Shown piece after piece: positions 42,475 to 51,098 of a stretch of DNA of 64,000 bases. Location: NCBI RefSeq assembly GCF_900096905.1, contig NZ_FMYI01000001.1, positions 186,001 through 250,000 of the forward strand, in the 5' to 3' direction. Origin of the DNA: Pelagirhabdus alkalitolerans (lineage in GTDB: Bacteria; Bacillota; Bacilli; Bacillales; Amphibacillaceae). The notes under the pieces were generated by a model. That model did not search any database and had not been told where the DNA came from. It saw only the letters and a list, made by a program, of their open reading frames with translations. Numbering within the stretch: the first letter of the stretch is position 1; each line of letters begins with the position of its first letter. A program made the translations under genes and the position numbers.

Positions 42475-44289
42475 CTATTTTTGTTTTGCTGCACTTTCTC
42501 CTGCGATTCTACCGAATGTATTAACATCAGCAAGTGCATTTCCACCAAGTCTGTTACTTCCGTGAATGCCTCCAGTTACCTCTCCAGCAGCATACAACCC
42601 TTTTATAACTTCGCCTTCTTCATTGATCACTTGTGCATCTACGTTAATTTCGACACCACCCATTGTATGATGAACGGTCGGCACTCTACCACCTGCATAA
42701 TATGGAGGAGAATCAAGTTTTTGATCAAATAACGTTCTTCCTAATTCATCCTCTCCTTCTTCGACACCTTCGTTGAATTCTTCAACTGCTTGGACAAAAT
42801 TGTCTGGATCTACGTCTATCTTTTCAGCAAGACCCTCTAATGTATCTGCTTTATACGCTCTGCCCGCTTCAACTAAATCATCAATCGATTCATTAAAATT
42901 ATTAACCGTATCTCCAGTAGGATAAGAAGTCTCATCGACAATAATCCACATGAATGAGTCCGGTTGTTCGAACAATGCATTTGTCATTACATCTCTTCTT
43001 GCGCCCTCGTCTACAAATCTATTTCCTTCTTTATTCACGAAAATTCTATTTTCCACCCCTTGTTCTATATTACCACTTAGACTTCCTGTCTCAGGGTCAC
43101 CCATTGGCAGCAATTGAATGTCGTCCATTCCTATCAAATTAGCACCAACATCCTTTACCATTTCAATCCCTTCACCTGTTGCACCTGTATGATTTGTTGT
43201 TGGAATATCAGAAAGGTCTGGCCATTCCGTGTTATACTCATTTCTCATGTCAACATCAGCACCAAAACCACCACTAGCTAAGACAACACTTTCTGCTTTC
43301 ACTGTGACTTTTCCATTTTCACCTTCTGCTTCTACACCTACTACCTTGTCACCATCCATAATCATTTCTTTCACTTCTGTATTAACTAGAACTTGAACTT
43401 CATCATTCGTCCCTTCGATATAATTCATATACGTATTAATGTATCCCGTTCCTAGGGGCTCAACTGGCTTATGCGCTCTTGGCCATAATCCTCCCAAAAC
43501 AGTAAATACTTCATCTTCAAATTCCATTCCTAACTCTTCTAACCATTGAAGTGTTGGATAAGCATTCTCCACTAACTCTCTAACAAGTTCGGGATCACCT
43601 TCTTCATCTCCACCTTCATACGTTTGCTCGAAATGTTTATCAACCGAATCTTCAATTCCTTGTTGCTCTTGGCGTTCTGGATCTACTGCATTATAAGCCG
43701 AACCAGAAATAAGGGTATTTCCACCGACTTGTGGCATTTTTTCTAATACCATAACTTCTGCACCATTTTCATATGCTGAAACAGCTGATGCGAGTCCTGC
43801 ACCACCAGCACCTACAACAACAACATCCGTTTCATATTCCACATCTTCAGTAGCTGTTTCTTGTTCTGCTCTACCGTTTCTCAAGCGATCAATATCGCCA
43901 CCAGCCTCTTCTAAAGCTTCTGTAATAGCAGCTATTAAACCTTCAGAAGAACTTGTTGCCCCCGACACTGTATCGACATCAATTGTTTGATCATTAACGA
44001 CCTCATCAGGAATGTTATCAAAAACATCATCAGTTAAACCTTCTGTTTCATTATGTTCAAGAACTTCTATAGACTGAATTGATTCGCTATCTACTTCTAC
44101 TTCAACTTCAATATCTCCATTATAGCCTTCACCAACTCCTGTATAAGTCCCTGCTTCAAACATGTCTTCTGTTTCTCCAGTTGCTTCATCCGCATCACTG
44201 GTTGTATCATCACCACAACCTACTGCCAAAAACAAAAGCGACATAATAAATACGAAACTCAAAATCAACTTCAACTGTTTTTTTCTCAT
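42475..44289 (-). CDS. Exported FMN- and FAD-binding fumarate-reductase-like lipoprotein
   Basis: 604 aa. Signal peptide and lipobox LAVGC put Cys25 at the outer face of the membrane. An FMN-binding domain (about 44-128) ends in DTVSGATSS, where Thr112 would take covalent FMN from an ApbE flavin transferase. A fumarate reductase/urocanate reductase flavoprotein domain follows (about 153-604) with the FAD motif VVVGAGGAGLASAV, GGNTLISGSAYNA, HTGATGEGIEM and the C-terminal GLYAAGEVTGGIHGSNRLGGNALAD. Similar exported flavoproteins in Gram-positive bacteria receive electrons from extracellular electron transfer chains and reduce fumarate, urocanate or other acceptors. The substrate is not known here; no ApbE or Ndh2 gene is nearby. 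Strongly acidic. Confidence 0.88.
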   Translation of the reverse strand: MRKKQLKLILSFVFIMSLLFLAVGCGDDTTSDADEATGETEDMFEAGTYTGVGEGYNGDIEVEVEVDSESIQSIEVLEHNETEGLTDDVFDNIPDEVVNDQTIDVDTVSGATSSSEGLIAAITEALEEAGGDIDRLRNGRAEQETATEDVEYETDVVVVGAGGAGLASAVSAYENGAEVMVLEKMPQVGGNTLISGSAYNAVDPERQEQQGIEDSVDKHFEQTYEGGDEEGDPELVRELVENAYPTLQWLEELGMEFEDEVFTVLGGLWPRAHKPVEPLGTGYINTYMNYIEGTNDEVQVLVNTEVKEMIMDGDKVVGVEAEGENGKVTVKAESVVLASGGFGADVDMRNEYNTEWPDLSDIPTTNHTGATGEGIEMVKDVGANLIGMDDIQLLPMGDPETGSLSGNIEQGVENRIFVNKEGNRFVDEGARRDVMTNALFEQPDSFMWIIVDETSYPTGDTVNNFNESIDDLVEAGRAYKADTLEGLAEKIDVDPDNFVQAVEEFNEGVEEGEDELGRTLFDQKLDSPPYYAGGRVPTVHHTMGGVEINVDAQVINEEGEVIKGLYAAGEVTGGIHGSNRLGGNALADVNTFGRIAGESAAKQK

Positions 44290-44364
44290 TTTCTCACTTT
44301 CCTTTCTGCAAAGTTTAAGAGACTATTCTTTTTTGAAGCTCTCATTACTATCTTTCTAAGACGA

Positions 44365-44381
44365 TTTGTGAATTGTTGAAC
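44365..44381 (+). promoter_or_regulatory. Putative redox operator, downstream copy
   Basis: TTTGTGAATTGTTGAAC on the plus strand is the inverted near-copy (15 of 17) of the site at 44434-44450. It lies between the reductase promoter and its start codon. Confidence 0.4.
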
Positions 44382-44398
44382 ATTATCATTCAATTGAC

Positions 44399-44427
44399 AT
44401 TTTACACCAACAAAACCAATGTTTCAA
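44399..44427 (-). promoter_or_regulatory. Promoter of the reductase gene
   Basis: Minus strand -35 TTGAAA (44422-44427) and -10 TAAAAT (44399-44404) with a 17-nt spacer. It is flanked on both sides by the inverted TTTGTGAA sites. Confidence 0.6.
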
Positions 44428-44433
44428 CATCAA

Positions 44434-44450
44434 GTTCAATATTTCACAAA
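44434..44450 (-). promoter_or_regulatory. Putative redox operator, upstream copy (Rex-like)
   Basis: Minus strand TTTGTGAAATATTGAAC resembles one side of the Rex consensus TTGTGAAATATTTCACAA. It lies 6 nt upstream of the -35 and mirrors the site at 44365. Confidence 0.4.
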
Positions 44451-44616
44451 TGAAATCATTAGACAAGTTTTTCCTATATTTCTTGTCTTATAGGCCCAGT
44501 TATAGCTAGAGTCATTGAAGTTAAGTTGAGTGGTAATCCTAATATATGTATATGAAACAAAACTATTATCTATCTGAGGATGTTTTACATGATTCAGCCT
44601 CTTTATTATTCCATTA

Positions 44617-44668
44617 AAATAACAGCCGATAACCTATTATCTTTAGGAATTTACGGCTGTTTTTCTCT
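44617..44668. terminator. Terminator-like hairpin after the arg operon
   Basis: AACAGCCG pairs with CGGCTGTT around an AT-rich loop of about 28 nt; T runs follow on both strands (GTTTTTCTCTTT on plus, GTTATTTTAAT on minus). It is about 70 nt beyond the argD stop. The rest of 44290-44733 holds the reductase promoter region. Confidence 0.6.
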
Positions 44669-44722
44669 TTATTTAATTACAAAATTCAGATTGTTCTAGC
44701 ATTCTACGAACTATATAAAGTT

Positions 44723-44745
44723 TGTCAATTCAATTAATTTAAATG
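44723..44745. repeat. 23-bp perfect direct repeat, right copy, at the argD stop
   Basis: Identical to 42068-42090. It covers the argD stop codon and its last codons, CAT TTA AAT TAA on the minus strand. Confidence 0.85.
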
Positions 44746-45915
44746 TCGATCGAGTGCTGCGATCACGCGATCCATTTCTTCTTCAGTCGTTGTTAACGGT
44801 GGTAAAATACGAACGACTTGAGGTCCTGCAACTAAGATGAGGATGTGATCATTTTCCCTTACGGCATGAACAATATCAATTGCTTTTTTGGTTGTTTCTA
44901 AACCTAGTAAGTAACCCGCTCCACGAACGGTTAGAATCTCATTTTTCCGCTGCGCTAAATGCTCTAATTTTTGTTTAAAAAGAGCCATTTGATCACGTAT
45001 TTGACTCAAATCAAGTTCTTTAGTGATTAGATCTAGTGTCGCTAGTGCACCACTTGTGACAATCGGATTCCCACCAAACGTTGAACCGTGTGTACCTGCA
45101 GAGAATGCTTCTGCGACTTCAGATTTAGCAAGTGTTGCACCGATCGGTAAACCTGAGGCAAGCCCTTTAGCGCTCGTTAAAATATCAGGTTCAAAATCAA
45201 ATTGTTGATAGAAATATAATGTGCCTGTACGTCCCACACCTGTCTGAATTTCGTCAACGATTATTAAAATATCATGTTCATCGCACAGTTTTATCAGTTT
45301 TTCTAACCATGCTTTCTCAACAGGTATGACACCACCTTCACCTTGAACGAGTTCTAACATGACCGCTGCCGGTTGACGTTCAATCAACTGGTTGAGAGCT
45401 TCAGAATCATTATAGGGTAAATAAGAGAAACCTGGCATTAACGGAAGAAAGCCGTCTTGTATTTTTTCTTGTCCAGTAGCCGATAACGTCGCAAGTGTTC
45501 GGCCATGAAACGATTGAGAAAAGGTTACGATCTCTTCACGATCTGTTTGCTTCACCTTTTGATGATAGCGCCTCGCAAGTTTAATCGCCGCTTCATTCGC
45601 TTCTGCTCCACTATTGGAGAAGAATACTTGATCAAAACATGTTAGTTGAGTCAGTTGATCAGCTAACTTTTCCTGTGTTGGAATATGGAAAAGGTTCGAA
45701 CAATGCCAAAGTGTTTCAATTTGCTCTGTCACTTTTTCTTGAACAGATTTCGGACGATGACCGACGTTACACGTTGCAATACCAGATGTATAATCTAAAT
45801 ATTTCGTATCATCGTCTCCATACAGATAGTGACCTTCTCCTTTTACAATCCGAACTGGAAATCGATTATACGTTGGCATAATATGTTCATTTGTTGTTAT
45901 CTTTTCACAAGACAT
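44734..45915 (-). CDS. argD: Acetylornithine aminotransferase
   Basis: 393 aa, PLP-dependent class III aminotransferase. Converts N-acetylglutamate semialdehyde to N-acetylornithine. Landmarks are YLDYTSGIATCNVGH, FFSNSGAEANEAAIKLARRYH, FHGRTLATLSATGQ, IIVDEIQTGVGRTGT and the PLP lysine in TSAKGLASGLPIGA. ATG after AAAGGAGG; overlaps argB by 11 nt. Last gene of argC-argJ-argB-argD. Its final codons lie within the 23-bp repeat. Confidence 0.94.
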   Translation of the reverse strand: MSCEKITTNEHIMPTYNRFPVRIVKGEGHYLYGDDDTKYLDYTSGIATCNVGHRPKSVQEKVTEQIETLWHCSNLFHIPTQEKLADQLTQLTCFDQVFFSNSGAEANEAAIKLARRYHQKVKQTDREEIVTFSQSFHGRTLATLSATGQEKIQDGFLPLMPGFSYLPYNDSEALNQLIERQPAAVMLELVQGEGGVIPVEKAWLEKLIKLCDEHDILIIVDEIQTGVGRTGTLYFYQQFDFEPDILTSAKGLASGLPIGATLAKSEVAEAFSAGTHGSTFGGNPIVTSGALATLDLITKELDLSQIRDQMALFKQKLEHLAQRKNEILTVRGAGYLLGLETTKKAIDIVHAVRENDHILILVAGPQVVRILPPLTTTEEEMDRVIAALDRHLN

Positions 45916-46693
45916 GACTAGCCTCCTTTAACTGTATCGTTGTTCCTACCTTTTTATGCTGGGTAAAGTCAATGACACTATCCGGATCCAAACCACTTAC
46001 GATCGCTACTTCCGGCACACCCGAGCGTAACGCTTGTATGGCTGAATTAACTTTAGGAATCATACCACCATAAATATCTCCCGCTTCAATATATCCTTTA
46101 ATTGTATCTTCAGTCGCAAAATGGATCAGCTCATCATTCACACAAATACCTGGAATATCACTCACATACAGAAGTGGTGCCTCTAATGCTTGAGCAATAG
46201 AAGCCGCGGCTAGATCAGCATTGACGTTATATCGTTGCTGAGCTTCTCCTACACCGAGTGGTGAAATGATCGGTAAAAATTCAGCGTCTGTTAATGCTTC
46301 AATCATTTTCGTATTTACATGTGTCACATGGCCGACGTGACCGATTTTCCCTGCATCTTTTACAGGCTCAGCTTCCAACATACTGCCATCAATCCCACTC
46401 ATACCGACTGCTTTAACGCCCTGATCTAAAAATTTACGGACAATTGTTTTATTAACTGAACCACTTAAGACCATTTCAACAACGTCTAAAACTTGATCTG
46501 TCGTGACGCGTAAACCATCTACAAAAGTCGTTTTTACATCTAATTTATCAAGCTGCGAGGAAATCATCGGTCCTCCGCCATGAACGATAATCGGTTTAAT
46601 CCCTTTATCAATAATTGATGAAAAACTTTCATAAAATGCGCTTGGTAGTTTTTCAACAATACTTCCACCACATTTGATCACCATGTATTCCAT
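45905..46693 (-). CDS. argB: Acetylglutamate kinase
   Basis: 262 aa. Phosphorylates N-acetylglutamate. Landmarks are MVIKCGGSIVEKL, PIIVHGGGPMISSQLDKL, and NVNADLAAASIAQALEAPLLYVSDIPG. Lacks the N-terminal extension that gives arginine feedback in other lineages. GGAGAG is 7 nt before ATG. Confidence 0.94.
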   Translation of the reverse strand: MEYMVIKCGGSIVEKLPSAFYESFSSIIDKGIKPIIVHGGGPMISSQLDKLDVKTTFVDGLRVTTDQVLDVVEMVLSGSVNKTIVRKFLDQGVKAVGMSGIDGSMLEAEPVKDAGKIGHVGHVTHVNTKMIEALTDAEFLPIISPLGVGEAQQRYNVNADLAAASIAQALEAPLLYVSDIPGICVNDELIHFATEDTIKGYIEAGDIYGGMIPKVNSAIQALRSGVPEVAIVSGLDPDSVIDFTQHKKVGTTIQLKEASHVL

Positions 46694-46705
46694 ATCATTC
46701 TCTCC

Positions 46706-47932
46706 TTACGTCCGGTAAGATGCATTAATTTGCACGTAATCATAGGATAAATCGCAACCCCAACCCTTTGAGCTAGCGGTACCCTTTCCTACTGATGCAT
46801 AAATGACAATTTCATCTTGCTCCAAATAGCGTTTAGCTTCGATTTCATCAAAATCAACAGGTACACCTTGTTTTACAACATCAATGTCGCCTAAAGCAAC
46901 ATCAACTGCATTGGGATCGATCTCGATACCACTATAGCCGATCGCTGTGATGATTCGGCCCCAATTAGCATCCGAACCGTGGATAGCTGTTTTGACTAAA
47001 TTTGAACCGATAATTGATTTGGCAATTTGCTGCGCTTCTTCTTCTGTATGCGCCCCTTCTACTTGCACTTCAATCAGCTTCGTTGCACCTTCTCCGTCTC
47101 GAGCGATTGATTTCGCAAGCGATTGGCTGACAAAAAATAGCGCCTCATAAAATTGATGCCACTCAGGATGGTTTTCATCAAGTTGATCGTTTCCTGCTAA
47201 ACCATTTGCCATGACACAAACCATATCATTCGTACTTGTATCACCATCTACTGTGATCATATTATAAGACTGGTTGGTAATAGACTTGAGAGCATTCGTT
47301 AGCGCCCCTTTTTCTATATGGGCATCTGTTGTGATAAAGCTAAGCATTGTTGCCATATTCGGATTAATCATACCCGATCCCTTTGCAGCACCACCAATTG
47401 TCACGGTTTTTCCATCAATCTCAAGTGTCACTGCCACACCTTTCCGAACGGTATCTGTGGTTAAAATAGCCGATTCAAACGACGCCGCTGATGGCTTATT
47501 AAAATCAATCTCATCAATACCTGATCGGATTTTATCCATAGGTAACAGCGTGCCAATTAAGCCAGTTGACGCGACAGCGACATCCTTTTCAGCTAAACCT
47601 AACTTCGCGGCTGTTAAATGACGCATCTCTAAGGCATCCACTTCACCTTGCTTACCTGTACATGCATTTGCAACACCGGAGTTACAAATAAGAGCACTTA
47701 ATGTTTGATTGCTTTCGATACTTTCTTTTGTCACATTTAACGGCGCTGCCTTAAAGCTATTTGTTGTATAGACTGCCGCTGCGACTGCTTCTTTTTCCGT
47801 GTATAACCAAGCTAAATCAAGCTTCGTTTTTCGAATGCCGCAATGTAGCCCGCCTGCGTGAAAACCATGAGGTGATATGATCGATCCGTTTTTTATTTCT
47901 GTCATGCCCTGACTTTTCGTTGTTACATTCAT
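46706..47932 (-). CDS. argJ: Bifunctional ornithine acetyltransferase / N-acetylglutamate synthase
   Basis: 408 aa. Recycles the acetyl group from acetylornithine to glutamate, and can also use acetyl-CoA. The precursor self-cleaves before the Thr of NPNMATMLSF, present here after GAAKGSGMI. Other marks are VAVASTGLIGTLLPM, TVDGDTSTNDM and GRIITAIGYSG. The cyclic pathway explains why no argA or argE is needed. Confidence 0.95.
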   Translation of the reverse strand: MNVTTKSQGMTEIKNGSIISPHGFHAGGLHCGIRKTKLDLAWLYTEKEAVAAAVYTTNSFKAAPLNVTKESIESNQTLSALICNSGVANACTGKQGEVDALEMRHLTAAKLGLAEKDVAVASTGLIGTLLPMDKIRSGIDEIDFNKPSAASFESAILTTDTVRKGVAVTLEIDGKTVTIGGAAKGSGMINPNMATMLSFITTDAHIEKGALTNALKSITNQSYNMITVDGDTSTNDMVCVMANGLAGNDQLDENHPEWHQFYEALFFVSQSLAKSIARDGEGATKLIEVQVEGAHTEEEAQQIAKSIIGSNLVKTAIHGSDANWGRIITAIGYSGIEIDPNAVDVALGDIDVVKQGVPVDFDEIEAKRYLEQDEIVIYASVGKGTASSKGWGCDLSYDYVQINASYRT

Positions 47933-47945
47933 TGTATTCGCCCCC

Positions 47946-48983
47946 CTATGGAAAAATCGGTAAAAGTTCTAATCCTGTCTTTTCATCAAATCCGTGCATG
48001 ATATTAAAGTTTTGAATCGCTTGACCAGAAGCACCTTTTACTAAGTTGTCGATGACTGAAATGACGGTTAATTTGTTCGTCCGCTCATCAACATGGACAG
48101 CTATAGCGCAATAGTTACTGCCATAGACTTCTTTTGTTTGTGGGTAATGGTTATTTGTATACACTTTGACGAATGGGTCATTTTTATAATAGTCCTGATA
48201 TAAATCGTTCATTTTTTGTTGAGAATAATCTGTTGATAAATTTCCGTAAATGGTTGTCATAATCCCTCTAGTCATCGGGACAATATGCGGTGTGAATTGA
48301 ACTGTCACTTCCTCACTTGCTGTTTTAGATAACCACTGCTCAATTTCTGGTATATGTTTATGCGCTCCGAGCTTATACGCTTTTGTATTCTCATTCATCT
48401 CTGAGTAATGCACATTTTGAGATAAGCTTCTACCTGCTCCTGAGGCACCTGTTTTACCATCAATAATAATCGAATTCAGATCAATAAGTTTATGATGAAC
48501 TGCTGGCATAAGCCCTAACAATGTAGCCGTTGGATAACAGCCTGGATTCGCAATTAATTGTGCTTGTTTGACTGCTTCACGATTTTCTTCCGTAAGACCG
48601 TAAACAGCTTCTTTTAACGTTTCGGCATCTGCTGCGTCATATCCATACCACTCTTCATAGACTTCTTGATCTTTCAGCCGAAAATCTCCAGATAAATCAA
48701 TACACTTCACGCCGCTTTTTATTAACTCTGGCATCCATTTTGAACTCACATTAGCTGGTGTTGCAAAAAACACAACATCGACGTATTGGCTAATCGCCTC
48801 AACACTCATCGACTCCATTGTTAAATCAACATGGTCTTTCATATGTGGATAGATGTCAGAAAAACGCTCATTCGCTTTAGAATGCGAAACGACTTTTATT
48901 TGGTCAACATGTGGATGATGGTATAGAAATCGAATTAATTCTACACCACCATAGCCACTTCCCCCTACAATGGCTACATCCAT
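47946..48983 (-). CDS. argC: N-acetyl-gamma-glutamyl-phosphate reductase
   Basis: 345 aa. NADPH-dependent reduction of the acyl phosphate made by ArgB. Landmarks are AIVGGSGYGGVELIRFLYHHPH and the catalytic Cys in LIANPGCYPTATLLGL; KTGASGAGRS and HKHIPEIEQ are also typical. First gene of the operon, with ARG boxes upstream. AAGGGGTG precedes ATG. Confidence 0.95.
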   Translation of the reverse strand: MDVAIVGGSGYGGVELIRFLYHHPHVDQIKVVSHSKANERFSDIYPHMKDHVDLTMESMSVEAISQYVDVVFFATPANVSSKWMPELIKSGVKCIDLSGDFRLKDQEVYEEWYGYDAADAETLKEAVYGLTEENREAVKQAQLIANPGCYPTATLLGLMPAVHHKLIDLNSIIIDGKTGASGAGRSLSQNVHYSEMNENTKAYKLGAHKHIPEIEQWLSKTASEEVTVQFTPHIVPMTRGIMTTIYGNLSTDYSQQKMNDLYQDYYKNDPFVKVYTNNHYPQTKEVYGSNYCAIAVHVDERTNKLTVISVIDNLVKGASGQAIQNFNIMHGFDEKTGLELLPIFP

Positions 48984-49022
48984 TGACTAACACCCCTTAT
49001 CCGTTCTAGTTTATAGTAAATT

Positions 49023-49052
49023 ATTATACTTCAATATGTATGTTTATACAAT
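49023..49052 (-). promoter_or_regulatory. argC promoter overlapping ARG box 1
   Basis: Minus strand -10 TATAAT (49023-49028) and -35 TTGTAT (49047-49052), spacer 18. The ARG box TGTATGTTTATACA (49037-49050) lies between and over these elements, so ArgR/AhrC binding would block RNA polymerase. Confidence 0.7.
49037..49050. promoter_or_regulatory. ARG box 1
   Basis: TGTATGTTTATACA, an imperfect palindrome of ARG-box type, 54-67 nt before the argC start. Confidence 0.7.
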
Positions 49053-49089
49053 AGTAAAATGATATTTATTTATTAATTAAGGTTTTGAT

Positions 49090-49103
49090 TGTATAATTAT
49101 ACA
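49090..49103. promoter_or_regulatory. ARG box 2
   Basis: TGTATAATTATACA, a perfect 14-nt palindrome close to the classic ARG box. Its centre is 53 bp from that of ARG box 1, about five helical turns, which suits hexameric ArgR. Confidence 0.75.
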
Positions 49104-49137
49104 CAACCGCTGTATTTAACTCCCGGGTTTTAACACA

Positions 49138-49190
49138 CAAAAAAGCCTCTTTAAATCTGTAAATTAAACAGTTTTAAAGAGGCTTTATAA
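49138..49190. terminator. Terminator of the FAH-family gene
   Basis: AAAGCCTCTTTAAA pairs with TTTAAAGAGGCTTT around a loop that can itself form CTGT/ACAG; A and T runs flank it on both sides. Confidence 0.8.
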
Positions 49191-49191
49191 A

Positions 49192-50121
49192 TTATTCGAT
49201 CACACGATTTGTTAGTGTTCCGATCTCTTCAATTGATAACGACACTTCGTCTCCAGCTTGTAAAAAAGCTGGTGGATCCTGCGCAAATCCTACCCCATCT
49301 GGTGTACCTGTTAAAATAATATCACCGGGTTCTAACGTCATTAAACTTGAAATAAATTCAATGATCTCATCAATTTTAAAAATCATTTGCTCTGTATTAG
49401 ACGATTGTCTTCGTTCGCCATTTACAAACGATTCGATTTTTAAAGCTTGAGGATCTTTTATATCCTGAGGTGTCACAATCCACGGTCCAATCGGCGTTGA
49501 ACGATCGAGCGTTTTGCCTTGTAACCACTGCGGCGTTCGTTTTTGTAAGTCGCGAGCCGAAATGTCATTGGCAATCGTATAACCCGCTATATAATCAATC
49601 GCATCTTCTTTTGAGATGTTTTTAGCCTTTTCTTTGATGACAACAGCTAACTCCACTTCATAATCTAACTTTTCTGTTAAGGGTGACTTTTCAATCGAAT
49701 CATCTGGTCCAATTAATGCATTAGCAAACTTAGCAAACAATACTGGATATGTTGGTAATTCAGTTTTCATCTCATGCACATGATCTTTATAATTCGTTCC
49801 AATACAAATTATTTTATGCGGCGTTACAACAGGCGGCCCTAATTTTACGTCTTTTTGGTCATAGTAAAGATGAGGAAAGTCATGCGTTTGGAAAAACGAA
49901 ACAACTTCTTCTGCTTTATTGAATGACCAACTCCCCATTTGGAAAAATAGATTGGGATCAGATGGACAAATCGATTCAATCGTATCAACTAAGTTCATAT
50001 CCTGCTTAATCGTGACCATCTCTTGACACGCTCTTTCTAAGTCAACAATCTTTCCGTCCTTTTCATAACCCATCCGATACATAGATGATACTTGTTCATT
50101 TTTATAGGTGACTAATCGCAT
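49192..50121 (-). CDS. Fumarylacetoacetate hydrolase (FAH) family protein
   Basis: 309 aa. The C-terminal FAH catalytic domain is complete: IICIGTNYKDHVHEM, LDYEVELAVVIKEKAKNIS (metal-binding Glu residues), AGYTIANDISARDLQ and PGDIILTGTPDGVGFA. Members hydrolyse or decarboxylate 2-oxo acids, including oxaloacetate and ring-cleavage products. The specific substrate is not indicated. AAGGGAG precedes ATG; operon with osmC-like gene likely (12-nt gap). Confidence 0.87.
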   Translation of the reverse strand: MRLVTYKNEQVSSMYRMGYEKDGKIVDLERACQEMVTIKQDMNLVDTIESICPSDPNLFFQMGSWSFNKAEEVVSFFQTHDFPHLYYDQKDVKLGPPVVTPHKIICIGTNYKDHVHEMKTELPTYPVLFAKFANALIGPDDSIEKSPLTEKLDYEVELAVVIKEKAKNISKEDAIDYIAGYTIANDISARDLQKRTPQWLQGKTLDRSTPIGPWIVTPQDIKDPQALKIESFVNGERRQSSNTEQMIFKIDEIIEFISSLMTLEPGDIILTGTPDGVGFAQDPPAFLQAGDEVSLSIEEIGTLTNRVIE

Positions 50122-50133
50122 CTAACCACTCCC

Positions 50134-50538
50134 TTACGATGATGTTAACACTTCTGACTGCATATCAATCGCGATACCATGCTCGAGGGTATGTCCAATT
50201 GTACAACCGCGTTTAGCTGACTTTTCTAATTTTTTACGCGTTTTTTCTTCAAGTTCACCATTAAACTCGACATGAATAGCCATCGACTTCATTCGGCTAG
50301 GACGTGCGTCAGGATCTTTCGTTACTGAAACGTCAATCTTATAACCCTCAATGTCAATTTGATCACGTTCAATTATTGCATCTAGCGTTAATCCGATACA
50401 CATTGCCACCGAACTGCACAAGTAATCAACCGGTGAGAATCCATCCACGTCTGTTTTGCTACTTGCTCCATAAGAAATTGAACCTTTTTCATTTTCAATT
50501 TCATGCGCTTGATCCGATCGTTTATTTAAAGTAATCAT
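50134..50538 (-). CDS. OsmC family peroxiredoxin-like protein
   Basis: 134 aa. Fits the YhfA/OsmC group: FSPVDYLCSSVAMCIGLTLDAII carries the first conserved Cys, and SAKRGCTIGHTLEHGI the second. Such proteins reduce organic hydroperoxides with the Cys pair. I take ATG 50538 (GAGGAGGG 7 nt upstream); a GTG just before it is also possible. Confidence 0.86.
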   Translation of the reverse strand: MITLNKRSDQAHEIENEKGSISYGASSKTDVDGFSPVDYLCSSVAMCIGLTLDAIIERDQIDIEGYKIDVSVTKDPDARPSRMKSMAIHVEFNGELEEKTRKKLEKSAKRGCTIGHTLEHGIAIDMQSEVLTSS

Positions 50539-50602
50539 CACATTACCCTCCTCGTTTTTATCTCTATTATAACATGCCCTATTTTTACGCTTACAAAACC
50601 GC

Positions 50603-51073
50603 TTAAGACCTTGTCAGCCCTTTCCGATCATAGCGACTTTGATAATGTTTCCATTTTGCATTGCGTATCATTTGATTAATCACCTCTGACGATACCAAAC
50701 CGAGCGCAATCGCACCGGATAGCATAATGACTCTAGCAGCTAAAGGAATCGCTGCGTCGTAATTATTCTCTACAAACTGACGCATCGTATCATAAGCCAA
50801 TCCACCAGGTACGAGTGGGATAATACCAGCCACATTAAAAATGATAATCGGGGTGCGAAACCATTTTGCAAATACTTGTGATATAACTGCCACCACGAAT
50901 GCCCCTGCCAATGTTGAAACAACCGCTTCAATACCAAAGCTCGTTAAAAGTGTGTAAATAAACCAACCTGCCATACCGACAAGCCCACAAGGAAATAATG
51001 TATTTTTAGGTGCATTAAATATAACAGCAAAACCCGCTGCTGCAACAAAACTAACAATCAATTGCTCAATCAT
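50603..51073 (-). CDS. YjjB-type half of a threonine/serine exporter
   Basis: 156 aa with four to five membrane helices. DUF3815 features are PKNTLFPCGLVGMAGWFIY, FRTPIIIFNVAGIIPLVPGGLAYDTM and VNQMIRN-type end. With its upstream partner (YjjP type) it forms a split ThrE-like exporter of threonine, serine or related compounds. Confidence 0.85.
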   Translation of the reverse strand: MIEQLIVSFVAAAGFAVIFNAPKNTLFPCGLVGMAGWFIYTLLTSFGIEAVVSTLAGAFVVAVISQVFAKWFRTPIIIFNVAGIIPLVPGGLAYDTMRQFVENNYDAAIPLAARVIMLSGAIALGLVSSEVINQMIRNAKWKHYQSRYDRKGLTRS

Positions 51074-51098
51074 GGAACCCTCTCACTTCCTAATTAAG

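Noticed and set aside
44434..44450. CRP/FNR site (TGTGA-N6-TCACA) before the reductase gene
   Set aside because: The second half reads GAACT, not TCACA, so the dyad is absent; a Rex-like half site is the better description.
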